In this document: in pieces, positions 1 to 7,480 of the stretch | Layout of the letters: each line of letters starts with the position of its first letter | How positions within the stretch are numbered: position 1 is the stretch's first letter | DNA from: Rhodobacterales bacterium | Lineage (GTDB): Bacteria > Pseudomonadota > Alphaproteobacteria > Rhodobacterales > Rhodobacteraceae | Assembly: GCA_013298675.1 (NCBI GenBank) | Contig: JAAFIJ010000045.1 | Coordinates: 1-12,821, forward strand | Direction: 5' to 3' | DNA length: 12,821 bases | Notes under the pieces: model-generated | The model's database searches: none | Seen by the model: the letters and a program-made list of their open reading frames with translations, nothing else | What the model was told of the DNA's origin: nothing | Made by a program: the position numbers and the translations under genes

Positions 1-73
1 CACATCCACCAAAACTGCACCAAATATCGCTGAAGCCAGTCTGCCCGGCGCGCTTGCCAATCCCTTGCAGGGC

Positions 74-925
74 ATGACCCTTAGTGTGGTCATCCCCGCC
101 TATAACGAAGAACACGCGGTGCTTGCCACTGTGCGAGACGTGCAGGCTTGCCTTGATCCGACGGGGATAGAGTACGAAATCATTGTCATCGACGATGGGT
201 CGGTAGACGGGACCCTTGCCCAAGCACAGTCCAGCGGGGCCACAGTCTTGGCCAACCAAACCAACCTTGGCTACGGCGCCACCCTGAAACGCGGCGTGCG
301 CCATGCGTCGCATGAATATGTCGCGATCATGGATGCTGACGGCACCTATCCCGCGCGCTATTTGCCGCAGTTTCTGGCGCTGTGCCGCGAACAGGATATG
401 ATTGTGGGCGACCGGGGGGCCGCGATGAAAAACGTGCCCTTGATCCGGCGCCCGGCAAAATTCATGCTGAACAAACTGGCGTCCTTTTTGGCCGAGCGAC
501 GGTTGAACGACATCAATTCGGGCCTGCGGGTGTTTCGCAAATCGGAACTGATCCCGTTCCTGCCGCTGCTGCCGCAGAACTTTTCCTTTACCACCACCAT
601 CACCTTGTGCATGAGCTGTAATGGCAAGCGCATGATGTATGTGCCGATTGACTATGGCAAACGCGTCGGCAAATCAAAAATCCGCGCGGTGGATTTCATC
701 AACTTCATCATCCTGGTGCTGCGGGTGATCATGCTGTTCAACCCGTTGCGCATCTTTATCCCGCTGGGATTGGTGTTGATCGGTATCGGTTCGACCAAGC
801 TGATCTATGACATTTATATGGACAACCTGTCGGAGACGACGATCTTTGCCTTTCTTGCGGCCATCATGATCTGGTCGCTTGGGTTGATTGCCGACATGAT
901 TTCTCGTTTGCATTTGCGGCCCTGA
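74..925 (+). CDS. Family 2 glycosyltransferase, polyprenyl-phosphate-sugar synthase type (possibly 5'-partial)
   Basis: Likely transfers a sugar from a nucleotide donor to polyprenyl (undecaprenyl) phosphate on the cytoplasmic face of the inner membrane, as DPM1-, GtrB- or ArnC-like enzymes do. Counting from the ATG at 74 (283 aa), a GT-A domain starts at once with VVIPAYNEE (5-13), followed by the DDGS motif (40-43) and MDADG (86-90), whose acidic residues bind the metal and nucleotide sugar. NSGLR (148-152) is also typical. Two hydrophobic segments near 209-240 and 255-276 form the membrane anchor. The start is uncertain: no Shine-Dalgarno precedes 74, a TTG lies in frame at 65, and the frame stays open to base 2, so the gene may begin upstream of the window. 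The stop is 3 bases before the next gene. The family call is strong; the sugar cannot be told. Confidence 0.9.
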   Translation: MTLSVVIPAYNEEHAVLATVRDVQACLDPTGIEYEIIVIDDGSVDGTLAQAQSSGATVLANQTNLGYGATLKRGVRHASHEYVAIMDADGTYPARYLPQFLALCREQDMIVGDRGAAMKNVPLIRRPAKFMLNKLASFLAERRLNDINSGLRVFRKSELIPFLPLLPQNFSFTTTITLCMSCNGKRMMYVPIDYGKRVGKSKIRAVDFINFIILVLRVIMLFNPLRIFIPLGLVLIGIGSTKLIYDIYMDNLSETTIFAFLAAIMIWSLGLIADMISRLHLRP

Positions 926-928
926 CCC

Positions 929-1921
929 ATGGAAAAACCGAAATCTGGGCTGAATAAATGGCTGATCCGTGTCGTGGGATCGGCGCTGCTGTTGGGCGGT
1001 TTGTTCTGGTATTTGCCACATGAGGCGATCTTGACCGGGTTACGCCGCGTACCGCCCTTGGTCTTTGCGGCGGTGCTTGTGGCCTTTTTGGCCAGCCACG
1101 TTGTGGCGGCCGCCAAGTGGTGGCTGATCCTCGGGCGGCCTTGTGGGTTTTTGCTGGCGCTTCGGGCGCATTTTGGCGGGTTGGCGGCCAATCTGTGCTT
1201 GCCGGGATCAATTGGAGGCGACGCCGTGCGCGCCACGATGATCCACGGCGCGATGCGTGATGCGCCGAGGTTGACGGCAGGGGCCGTTGCTGACCGGGTG
1301 ATTGATCTTTTGGCGCTGGTAATCTTGTCGGGGATAGGTGCGCTGCTGATCGGCAAAGACACCGCCGATCTGGGGCTTTTGATCAAGGTTGCGGCGGGGT
1401 TTGCAGCGCTTTCCCTAGCGATTGGTGTGGTGTTGCCCATCGCCTTGCCCCGGCTGTGGGCCCTGTTCCCCAACCTGCCCGGCCGCAAATTCGTGCTGGA
1501 CATCAGTGCCGCCTTTGGTCAATTGGCCCGCCGTCCCGGTCTGCTGATCTTTGTTCAGCTGACATCGCTTGCTATTCAGGGCTGCCTTGTCTTGCTGGCC
1601 TACAGGCTTGCGCTCGCCGTTGGGCTGCAGGTTGATCTGGGGGCTTGGATTTTTGCATGGCCGCTGGCGAAACTGATTTCTATCCTGCCGATTTCGCTCG
1701 GGGGGCTTGGCTTGCGTGAGGCAACCTTGGCGGCGCTTTTGGTGCCGTTTGGCGCGATCGGCGCGCAGGTCGTGGCCGCCGGCTTGATCTGGCAAGGCGT
1801 GCTGTTCTTAACGGGTGGTCTGGGCGGTCTTGTCGTTCTTTTGTCACGTGACCATGCAAAGCAAGCCGTTCACGCAAAACAGGCCGTTGCGGCCAAAGAC
1901 ATTTCAAACCGAGTTTCGTAA
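929..1921 (+). CDS. UPF0104 / YbhN-type membrane protein (lysylphosphatidylglycerol synthase TM domain family), candidate flippase
   Basis: A 330-aa integral membrane protein with about seven or eight hydrophobic segments. It carries the family signatures: LPGSIGGDAVRA (91-102), ADRVIDL (121-127) and LPISLGGLGLREA (253-265). These match the PF03706 family, which includes the membrane half of MprF and stand-alone AglD/YbhN proteins. The MprF membrane domain flips aminoacyl-phosphatidylglycerol. Stand-alone members often sit beside polyprenyl-phosphate glycosyltransferases, so a role in moving a lipid-linked sugar across the membrane is plausible, but it is inferred from context. No soluble catalytic domain is present. 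The ATG lies 3 bases after the previous stop and the TAA directly abuts the next ATG, so the gene is embedded in the operon. The C-terminus carries a duplicated HAKQAV hexapeptide. The family is confident; the function is open. Confidence 0.85.
   Translation: MEKPKSGLNKWLIRVVGSALLLGGLFWYLPHEAILTGLRRVPPLVFAAVLVAFLASHVVAAAKWWLILGRPCGFLLALRAHFGGLAANLCLPGSIGGDAVRATMIHGAMRDAPRLTAGAVADRVIDLLALVILSGIGALLIGKDTADLGLLIKVAAGFAALSLAIGVVLPIALPRLWALFPNLPGRKFVLDISAAFGQLARRPGLLIFVQLTSLAIQGCLVLLAYRLALAVGLQVDLGAWIFAWPLAKLISILPISLGGLGLREATLAALLVPFGAIGAQVVAAGLIWQGVLFLTGGLGGLVVLLSRDHAKQAVHAKQAVAAKDISNRVS
1853..1888 (+). repeat. Imperfect 18-bp tandem duplication in the C-terminal tail of the membrane protein gene
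   Basis: Two adjacent 18-base units (1853-1870 and 1871-1888) differ at three positions and encode HAKQAV twice, followed by the similar AAK. The repeat keeps the frame and lies in the predicted cytoplasmic tail after the last hydrophobic segment. It looks like a local slippage duplication. Confidence 0.7.
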
Positions 1922-3367
1922 ATGACCCAACAGACATCGCCACAATCGACACTTCCATCGGTGCGCATCCTTGGTGCAGGGCCCGCAGGCATCGCCGCAG
2001 CGCTTGCTTTGCGCAAACACAACCAAGCGACCGTAGAGGTGCTGGAGCGCGCGTCGGGGCCGGGGGGCAATTCGACCTCGTTTCAGATTGATGGCATCTG
2101 GTGCGATTACGGATCACACCGGTTTCACCCGGTGGCTGATCCAGCCGTGCTGGGGGATGTAAAGGCGCTTCTGGGCGATGATCTGCTGCTGCAGCCGCGC
2201 CATGGCCGCATCCGTCTAGGTGGCGCTTGGGTGCATTTTCCCCTAAAACCGCTAGACGCCCTGCTGCGCCTGCCGAAATCTTTTGCGATCTCATTGTTGG
2301 GCGATAGCCTGACGAAGAAATTCCGCAAGAAATCGACCGGGCCGCAGACGTTCTCGACCGTACTTTATGACGGGCTTGGCAAAACCATCGCCGAGAATTT
2401 CTACTTTCCCTATGTCAGCAAACTGTGGGGACTGCCGCCCGAAAAGCTGGCCGTTACTTTGGCGGAACGGCGGGTGTCGGGCAGTTCGGTTGGTAAGATC
2501 CTTTTGAAAATGGCGCGGATGCTGCCCGGTTTGCGCGCGCCGACCACGGGGCGGTTCTTTTACCCGCGCAAGGGGTTTGGCCAAATTTCAACCGCCGTGG
2601 CCGCTGCGGCAGAGGCAAAGGGCGCGGTGTTCAACTACGGCACCAACATCACGCGCATTGAACGCGAAGGCACCTCGGTCAAGGCCGTTTGGACCCGCGA
2701 GGGCGACCAAGACCTGCGCCACGCGTCAGATCAGATCTATTCGACCATTCCCCTGACCACGTTGGTAAAACTGATGGACCCCCCGCCCCCCCCAGAGGTG
2801 ATTGCGGCAGCGAATGCCATCAAGTTTCGCGGGATGATCCTGCTTTATCTGATCCTAGAGACGGACCAGTTCACCGAATTCGACGCCCATTACTTCCCCG
2901 AGCTGTCGATCCCGATCAGCCGGATGTCTGAGACAAAGAACTACTATTCCGCCACCGGTCCCAAGGGTCTGACCATTCTGTGCGCCGAACTGCCTTGCGA
3001 TGCAGGTGAGAAGTGGTGGGATATGTCCGACGCAGAGCTTGGGGCGCATTTCTGCACATGGCTTGCGGGCGTGGGCCTACCCGTCACCGTGCCCGTGCGG
3101 CGCTGCGAAACCCGCCGGATTGCCCATGCCTACCCGGTCTATGACCTTGAATATGAAGCGAACTTTGACAAAATTGACAACTGGTTGTTGTCGCTTGACG
3201 GGTTGCTTAGCTTTGGGCGGCAGGGCTTGTTTGCCCATGACAACACCCACCACGCCTTTGCGATGGCCTATGCGGCTGCAGAGGTATTGACCCCCGATGG
3301 CCGCATCGACAAGACGCGCTGGGCCGAACACCGTGAGGAATTCCGCAGCCACCGGGTTGAGGATTGA
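1922..3367 (+). CDS. FAD-dependent oxidoreductase, UDP-galactopyranose mutase-like / NAD_binding_8 type
   Basis: A 481-aa soluble flavoprotein. An N-terminal Rossmann FAD-binding motif, GAGPAG (18-23), is followed by an acidic residue ending strand 2 (E42) and GPGGN (46-50). DYGSHRFHP (62-70) and YVSKLWGLPPEKL (164-176) resemble the GxHIFHT and YTEKQWG signatures of UDP-galactopyranose mutase. A C-terminal FAD-contacting stretch, FGRQGLFAHDNTHHAFAMAY (431-450), completes the fold. It is longer and more divergent than a canonical Glf, so it should not be called UGM outright; automatic annotation may call it an amine-oxidase or protoporphyrinogen-oxidase-like protein. A role in isomerising or oxidising a sugar or sugar lipid is inferred from the neighbours. 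The ATG directly follows the preceding TAA with no spacer. The gene contains C6-G-C8 at 2779-2793, coding for DPPPPP. It shares family motifs with the partial gene at the right edge. Confidence 0.82.
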   Translation: MTQQTSPQSTLPSVRILGAGPAGIAAALALRKHNQATVEVLERASGPGGNSTSFQIDGIWCDYGSHRFHPVADPAVLGDVKALLGDDLLLQPRHGRIRLGGAWVHFPLKPLDALLRLPKSFAISLLGDSLTKKFRKKSTGPQTFSTVLYDGLGKTIAENFYFPYVSKLWGLPPEKLAVTLAERRVSGSSVGKILLKMARMLPGLRAPTTGRFFYPRKGFGQISTAVAAAAEAKGAVFNYGTNITRIEREGTSVKAVWTREGDQDLRHASDQIYSTIPLTTLVKLMDPPPPPEVIAAANAIKFRGMILLYLILETDQFTEFDAHYFPELSIPISRMSETKNYYSATGPKGLTILCAELPCDAGEKWWDMSDAELGAHFCTWLAGVGLPVTVPVRRCETRRIAHAYPVYDLEYEANFDKIDNWLLSLDGLLSFGRQGLFAHDNTHHAFAMAYAAAEVLTPDGRIDKTRWAEHREEFRSHRVED

Positions 3368-3370
3368 TCG

Positions 3371-4156
3371 ATGCCACGCCCGGTTGTTGATATTTTGATG
3401 TATCACTCGATCTCTCATCAGGGGGGGCCTACGTCAATTGCGCCTGCGGTCTTTGCCGACCAGATGGCGGCCTTGGCCGAGGCGGGCATTCCTGTGATCA
3501 GACTTGATGATCTGCTCGCGGCGCGCGACGGGTCAAACGCGAGTAGGGGGCACAAGCTCTTGCCCGAGCAGTCGGTGATCTTGACCTTCGACGACGGGTT
3601 TCGCGACTTTGCAGAAACCGCCTTTCCCATTTTGAACCGGTACCACTTTCCCTCCATTGTCTACTTGCCCACCGCGCATATTGGTCGGGCCGAGGCGTGG
3701 CGTGGTGCCAATTCCCCCGCCCGCCCGTTGATCAGCTGGAATGGGGTGCGTGATCTGGCGGCGGAAGGTGTCGATTTTGGCAGCCATACCGTCAGCCACC
3801 CCGATCTGTGCGCGCTGGCCCCAGGGGTGCTGGCGGCAGAGTTGACACGTTCGCGCGCCGTGCTAGAGGACCGTTTGGGCCGCAGTATAAAGCATTTCGC
3901 CCCGCCTTACGGTCGGGCTGATCCGGCCGTGCGGGCCGAGATTGCCCGCCATTATGGCACCTCAGTGGGCACCCGTCTGGCGCGCGCAACCACATCTGAT
4001 GATGTCCATGATCTGCCCCGGCTTGAGATGTTTTACTTCACCAACCCCAAAATCTGGCGTCAGCACCTGCGCCAGCAGGGGGGGCCATACCTGTTGGCGC
4101 GCCAAGCGATGCGGCGTGTCAAATCTGCCATTTCCATGCCATGGGACGCCGCATGA
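3371..4156 (+). CDS. NodB-type polysaccharide deacetylase (CE4 family)
   Basis: A 261-aa hydrolase of the carbohydrate esterase 4 fold, predicted to remove an N- or O-acyl group from a sugar. The N-terminal ILMYHSIS (8-15) is typical of the PgaB/IcaB-like branch. TFDDG (72-76) supplies the catalytic base D74 and metal ligand D75. SHTVSHP (138-144) supplies metal ligands H139 and H143. FAPPYG (176-181) is motif 3. No signal peptide or membrane segment is visible, so it probably acts in the cytoplasm on a nucleotide- or lipid-linked sugar, as ArnD does, rather than on exported polymer. A good Shine-Dalgarno (GAGGA, 3359-3363) lies 7 bases before the ATG, which follows the preceding stop by 3 bases. 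The family is sure; the substrate is unknown. Confidence 0.9.
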   Translation: MPRPVVDILMYHSISHQGGPTSIAPAVFADQMAALAEAGIPVIRLDDLLAARDGSNASRGHKLLPEQSVILTFDDGFRDFAETAFPILNRYHFPSIVYLPTAHIGRAEAWRGANSPARPLISWNGVRDLAAEGVDFGSHTVSHPDLCALAPGVLAAELTRSRAVLEDRLGRSIKHFAPPYGRADPAVRAEIARHYGTSVGTRLARATTSDDVHDLPRLEMFYFTNPKIWRQHLRQQGGPYLLARQAMRRVKSAISMPWDAA

Positions 4157-5766
4157 TCAGTGACGCCAGAACCCTGCCCGCCGACACCACCCTGACCGCC
4201 GATATCGCGGTGATCGGGGCCGGACCTGCAGCCATCGCCATGGCGCGGGTCTGGGCGGGGCTGAACCTAAAAGTGCTGATCCTTGAATCAGGGGGGCTTG
4301 ATCTGGAACCCGCCGCCCAGGACCTGCACCGCGGCAGCCGCTCTGGTGTGCCGTATTTTGAGTTGCACGAATCGCGTTTTCGCACTTTTGGCGGGTCGAC
4401 TTATCGTTGGGGATCACGCTCTGCGCCGTTTCAAGAGATCGATATGATCCACCGGCCTTGGCTGGAAGCGCCGCACGGCCACAATGGCTGGCCCATCACC
4501 CGCGCCGCCTTGCAGCCCTATTACGACCGAGTGCCAGAGTTGCAAAACCTGCATGTGCCCTTTGATAATGAAAACCCTCCGTGGGAGAAATTTGCGGTCA
4601 CCCCACCCAAACTGAACCCCGACACGCTGCGCTACGGCGCGTTTCAGTTTGGCAAAAACCTGCTGTTCGGAGAGGTCTACCGCGCAGAGCTTAAGGCCGC
4701 GGGCAACATTGACGTGCTGCTGCATGCCACTGTCACCCGCATCGCCGCCTCGGCGCGCGCCGATCACATCGACAGGTTGGATGTCAGCACCGATCAAGGG
4801 AAGCGGTTCACTGTCACGGCGCGCCGATATGTGCTTTCCACCGGCGGCATTGAAAACGCGCGGCTGCTGTTGTTGTCAGATGATGTGATGCCGATGGGGC
4901 TGGCCAATACGCATGACCATGTTGGCCGCTATTTCATGGAACATCCCACCGCGTCAGCCGGGACCGTCGAAACCGCGACGCCACAAAAGCTGCATGATAT
5001 CTTTTCGCCCGGCCTGATTTCGGGACGCCTGATCGAAACATGCCTTGCCCCGACCCGCGCCATGATGGAAGAAAACCGCATCCTGAACGTAGCCGCCGCA
5101 ACCCGGTTGAACGTGGGCGTCGATGCGACGCAGGCCTTGCGCGAAATCATGTGGAACATGCGCGCGCGAAAAATGCCGCGCACCCTTGGTTGGTATCGTA
5201 ACAACAACTGGCTGAAAGAGCGGGCGGGCGCCATCGCGCGTGATCCGTTTTCGATCGTGGGCAATGTAGTGCGCCATGCCATGGGACGTCCAAAACGGTT
5301 CAAGATTGATTCCGTACGTCTGGAACTACGCAGCGAACAAGCGCCAAACCCACTGAGCCGCGTCACCCTAGGCACAGAACGCGATGCGCTGGGACAACGG
5401 CGCGCGCATCTGAACTGGGCGCTGAGCGAAACCGATTGGCGCAGCATGCAGGTCATGGCGCATCACGTGGGCGCAGAGATGACGCGGTTGAATTTAGGGA
5501 CATTGCATCTGGCAGATTGGTTAAAGGGCGACACACCGTCCTGGCCCAGCGATCTTGTCGGCGGGCATCATCACATGGGCACCACGAGGATGAGCGCCGC
5601 GCCAAAAGACGGCGTTGTTGACGCCAACCTGCGCTGCCACGGCATCGATAATCTATTCATCGCCGGGTCGTCGGTCTATCCGACCTCGTCTTTCGTGAAC
5701 CCGACGACCACCGTTCTGGCACTTGCGCTGCGCTTGGCCGACCAATTGAAAGCAGACCTTGCATGA
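4153..5766 (+). CDS. GMC-family FAD-dependent oxidoreductase
   Basis: A 537-aa glucose-methanol-choline family flavoprotein expected to oxidise a hydroxyl group of a sugar, alcohol or sugar lipid. The Rossmann motif GAGPAA is at 22-27. RYVLSTGGIENARLLL (225-240) is the second FAD signature. GHHHMGTTRM (471-480) places the probable active-site His at H473. SVYPTSSFVNPTTTV (507-521) gives the second active-site residue as N516, aligned with the His or Asn of other GMC enzymes. There is no twin-arginine or Sec signal, so it is probably cytoplasmic. The start at 4153 is chosen because its ATGA overlaps the previous stop; an in-frame ATG at 4141 would add four residues (MGRR). The next gene again overlaps by ATGA. 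A GMC enzyme between a deacetylase and a methyltransferase suggests sugar tailoring, such as making a keto sugar. The substrate is unknown. Confidence 0.9.
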   Translation: MISDARTLPADTTLTADIAVIGAGPAAIAMARVWAGLNLKVLILESGGLDLEPAAQDLHRGSRSGVPYFELHESRFRTFGGSTYRWGSRSAPFQEIDMIHRPWLEAPHGHNGWPITRAALQPYYDRVPELQNLHVPFDNENPPWEKFAVTPPKLNPDTLRYGAFQFGKNLLFGEVYRAELKAAGNIDVLLHATVTRIAASARADHIDRLDVSTDQGKRFTVTARRYVLSTGGIENARLLLLSDDVMPMGLANTHDHVGRYFMEHPTASAGTVETATPQKLHDIFSPGLISGRLIETCLAPTRAMMEENRILNVAAATRLNVGVDATQALREIMWNMRARKMPRTLGWYRNNNWLKERAGAIARDPFSIVGNVVRHAMGRPKRFKIDSVRLELRSEQAPNPLSRVTLGTERDALGQRRAHLNWALSETDWRSMQVMAHHVGAEMTRLNLGTLHLADWLKGDTPSWPSDLVGGHHHMGTTRMSAAPKDGVVDANLRCHGIDNLFIAGSSVYPTSSFVNPTTTVLALALRLADQLKADLA

Positions 5767-6527
5767 GCATGGACACCCCCCTTCGCAGGCTGGCGCGGCT
5801 GATTTTGTCGGATGCGTCACGTCAAAAGATCACGTCCTTGCGCCGCAAGCATCGTCTGCAATGGCCACGCACGGGGACGATTGATTTTGGTGGTTTTGAT
5901 CGGCTGACCCCGGTGTCGCAAGTGTTCGGCTATGACCGTGGATTGCCAATTGACCGCTATTACATCGAGGCGTTTCTGCAGACCAATGCCCGCGATATCA
6001 CTGGTCGCTGTCTGGAACTGGGTGACCCCGGCTATATCAACCGCTTTGGGCACAATGTGACACAGGCCGATGTGCTGCATTACGTGCCGGGCAATCCGCT
6101 GGCGACCATCGTGGGCGATCTGACCAATGCCCCGCATATCCCTGACAATAGCTTTGACTGTATCATCTTTACCCAAACCTTACAGATGATCGTCGATCCG
6201 CGCGCCGCCCTGAGCACCATTCACCGCATCTTGAAACCGGGTGGCGTGGCGCTGATCACCTCTGCCGGGATTGCCAAAATCGGTCGCAAGCTGGGCCGCG
6301 ATGATTGGGGTGAGTACTGGCATTTCACCAGCCAGTCGCTGCACCTTATCACGGCAGAGGTGTGGGGCGACGCGAACACCACCATCGGCAGCTACGGCAA
6401 TGTGATGTCCGCTTGCAGTTTTCTGCAAGGTCTCGCCGCCGAAGAGCTGCTGCCCGTCCATCTGGATCATAATGACGAAGATTTCGGCGTCATCATCACC
6501 GCAAGACTGCAAAAAGGTGCCCTGTGA
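5763..6527 (+). CDS. Class I SAM-dependent methyltransferase
   Basis: A 254-aa protein with a Methyltransf_11-like core. LELGDPGY (84-91) stands at motif I, DLTNAPHIPDNSFDCIIFTQTL (119-140) spans motifs II-III, and RILKPGGVALITSAG (155-169) is the characteristic post-core strand and turn. Upstream, FGYDRGLPIDRYYIEAFL (55-72) is a block I recall from methyltransferase-like proteins in polysaccharide clusters. Motif I lacks the usual GxGxG, which may be normal for this branch or may weaken SAM binding. It probably methylates a glycan or precursor in the cytoplasm. It overlaps the previous gene by ATGA and the next by GTGA, so translation of all three is likely coupled. The family is confident; the target is unknown. 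Confidence 0.85.
   Translation: MSMDTPLRRLARLILSDASRQKITSLRRKHRLQWPRTGTIDFGGFDRLTPVSQVFGYDRGLPIDRYYIEAFLQTNARDITGRCLELGDPGYINRFGHNVTQADVLHYVPGNPLATIVGDLTNAPHIPDNSFDCIIFTQTLQMIVDPRAALSTIHRILKPGGVALITSAGIAKIGRKLGRDDWGEYWHFTSQSLHLITAEVWGDANTTIGSYGNVMSACSFLQGLAAEELLPVHLDHNDEDFGVIITARLQKGAL
6514..6519 (+). promoter_or_regulatory. Ribosome binding site deciding a GTG start
   Basis: AAGGTG lies inside the end of the methyltransferase gene, four bases before the GTG at 6524. It supports GTG 6524 as the start of the pyruvyl transferase gene, whose GTGA overlaps the preceding TGA stop. Confidence 0.6.
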
Positions 6528-7480
6528 ATACGTTTCGTCAAATTACCATCCTGAATACCGCCATCGCCTCGACCAATCTGGGCGATCAGATCATCATGGA
6601 CGCGATCCGCAAACAGACCGATGCGCTGTTTCCCGATGATTTCGCGTTTTCGGTCGCCAGCCATGATTACATGGGGGCAAAATCGCGCGGGTTGATCCAG
6701 AAATCCGACTTTGCCATCGCGTCCGGCACCAACCTTTTGTCGTCGCGGATGTGGTTGCGCGCGCCGTGGAAGCTGCGCATGGCCGACGGGTTCCGCATAA
6801 ACAACGTGGTTCTGATGGGCTGCGGTTGGTACCAATATCAACGCGCGACCGACCCCTATTCGCGCTGGTTGTTGCGGTCGGTGCTGTCGAAGAACCACCA
6901 ACACGCGGTGCGCGACAGCTATTCGATGATCAACCTTGCCAAACTGGGCATCACCAATGTGGTGAACACCTCTTGCCCCACCCTGTGGGAGTTGTCGCCC
7001 GACTATTGCGCCACGCTGCCCAAGACCAAAGCGCGTGAAGTGGTGACCACCGTCAACACCTATATGCCCGACCGCGACGCTGACCGCCGCATGTTAGAGA
7101 TTTTGGCCAAGCACTATGACCGTGTCCATATCTGGATTCAAACGGCGGGTGATTGGGCCTATGCCCGCGATCTGGTGCCCAATCTTGAACGCCTCGCCCC
7201 AAGTCTTGGCGCGTTCAACACGCTGTTGGAAACCCATCCCTCGCTTGATTACGTCGGCAACCGCTTGCATGCAGGCATCCGCGCGCTGCAACTGGGTCGC
7301 CGCGCGATTATCGTGGAGATTGACAACCGTGCCGCCGAAATGGGCCGCGACTTTGGCCTGCCCACCGTCGCCCGCACGGATTTTGCCAAGTTTGAGGCGA
7401 TGATCACCGGACCCTTGCCGATCAAGGTCACCCCCCCTGTGGACCGCATCGCCGCATGGAAAGGCCAGTTCACCAAATGA
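6524..7480 (+). CDS. Polysaccharide pyruvyl transferase family protein
   Basis: A 318-aa protein of the PF04230 family, whose characterised members add ketal pyruvate from phosphoenolpyruvate to sugars of exopolysaccharides and secondary cell-wall polymers (CsaB, WcaK and ExoV types). The N-terminal ITILNTAIASTNLGDQIIM (7-25) contains the family's N-GDQ turn. AVRDSYS (128-134) and NTSCPTLWEL (148-157) follow. The C-terminal GNRLHAGIRALQLGR (245-259), with the hallmark RLHA, then EIDNRAAEM (265-273) complete the signature. The fold is GT-B-like and soluble. The GTG start at 6524 overlaps the upstream stop. The downstream glycosyltransferase starts within this gene's stop codon. Some family members may not use phosphoenolpyruvate, so the exact reaction is uncertain. 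Pyruvylation would add a negative charge to the glycan. Confidence 0.85.
   Translation: MNTFRQITILNTAIASTNLGDQIIMDAIRKQTDALFPDDFAFSVASHDYMGAKSRGLIQKSDFAIASGTNLLSSRMWLRAPWKLRMADGFRINNVVLMGCGWYQYQRATDPYSRWLLRSVLSKNHQHAVRDSYSMINLAKLGITNVVNTSCPTLWELSPDYCATLPKTKAREVVTTVNTYMPDRDADRRMLEILAKHYDRVHIWIQTAGDWAYARDLVPNLERLAPSLGAFNTLLETHPSLDYVGNRLHAGIRALQLGRRAIIVEIDNRAAEMGRDFGLPTVARTDFAKFEAMITGPLPIKVTPPVDRIAAWKGQFTK

Noticed and set aside
814..1503. Minus-strand open frame (229 codons) opposite the membrane protein gene
   Set aside because: Low-complexity Arg/Pro/Ala translation and no ribosome site. The + strand frame carries the conserved family motifs.
1922..3367. Calling the first flavoprotein a true UDP-galactopyranose mutase (glf)
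   Set aside because: The signature loops are only similar, the protein is longer than typical Glf, and I cannot confirm the substrate contacts.
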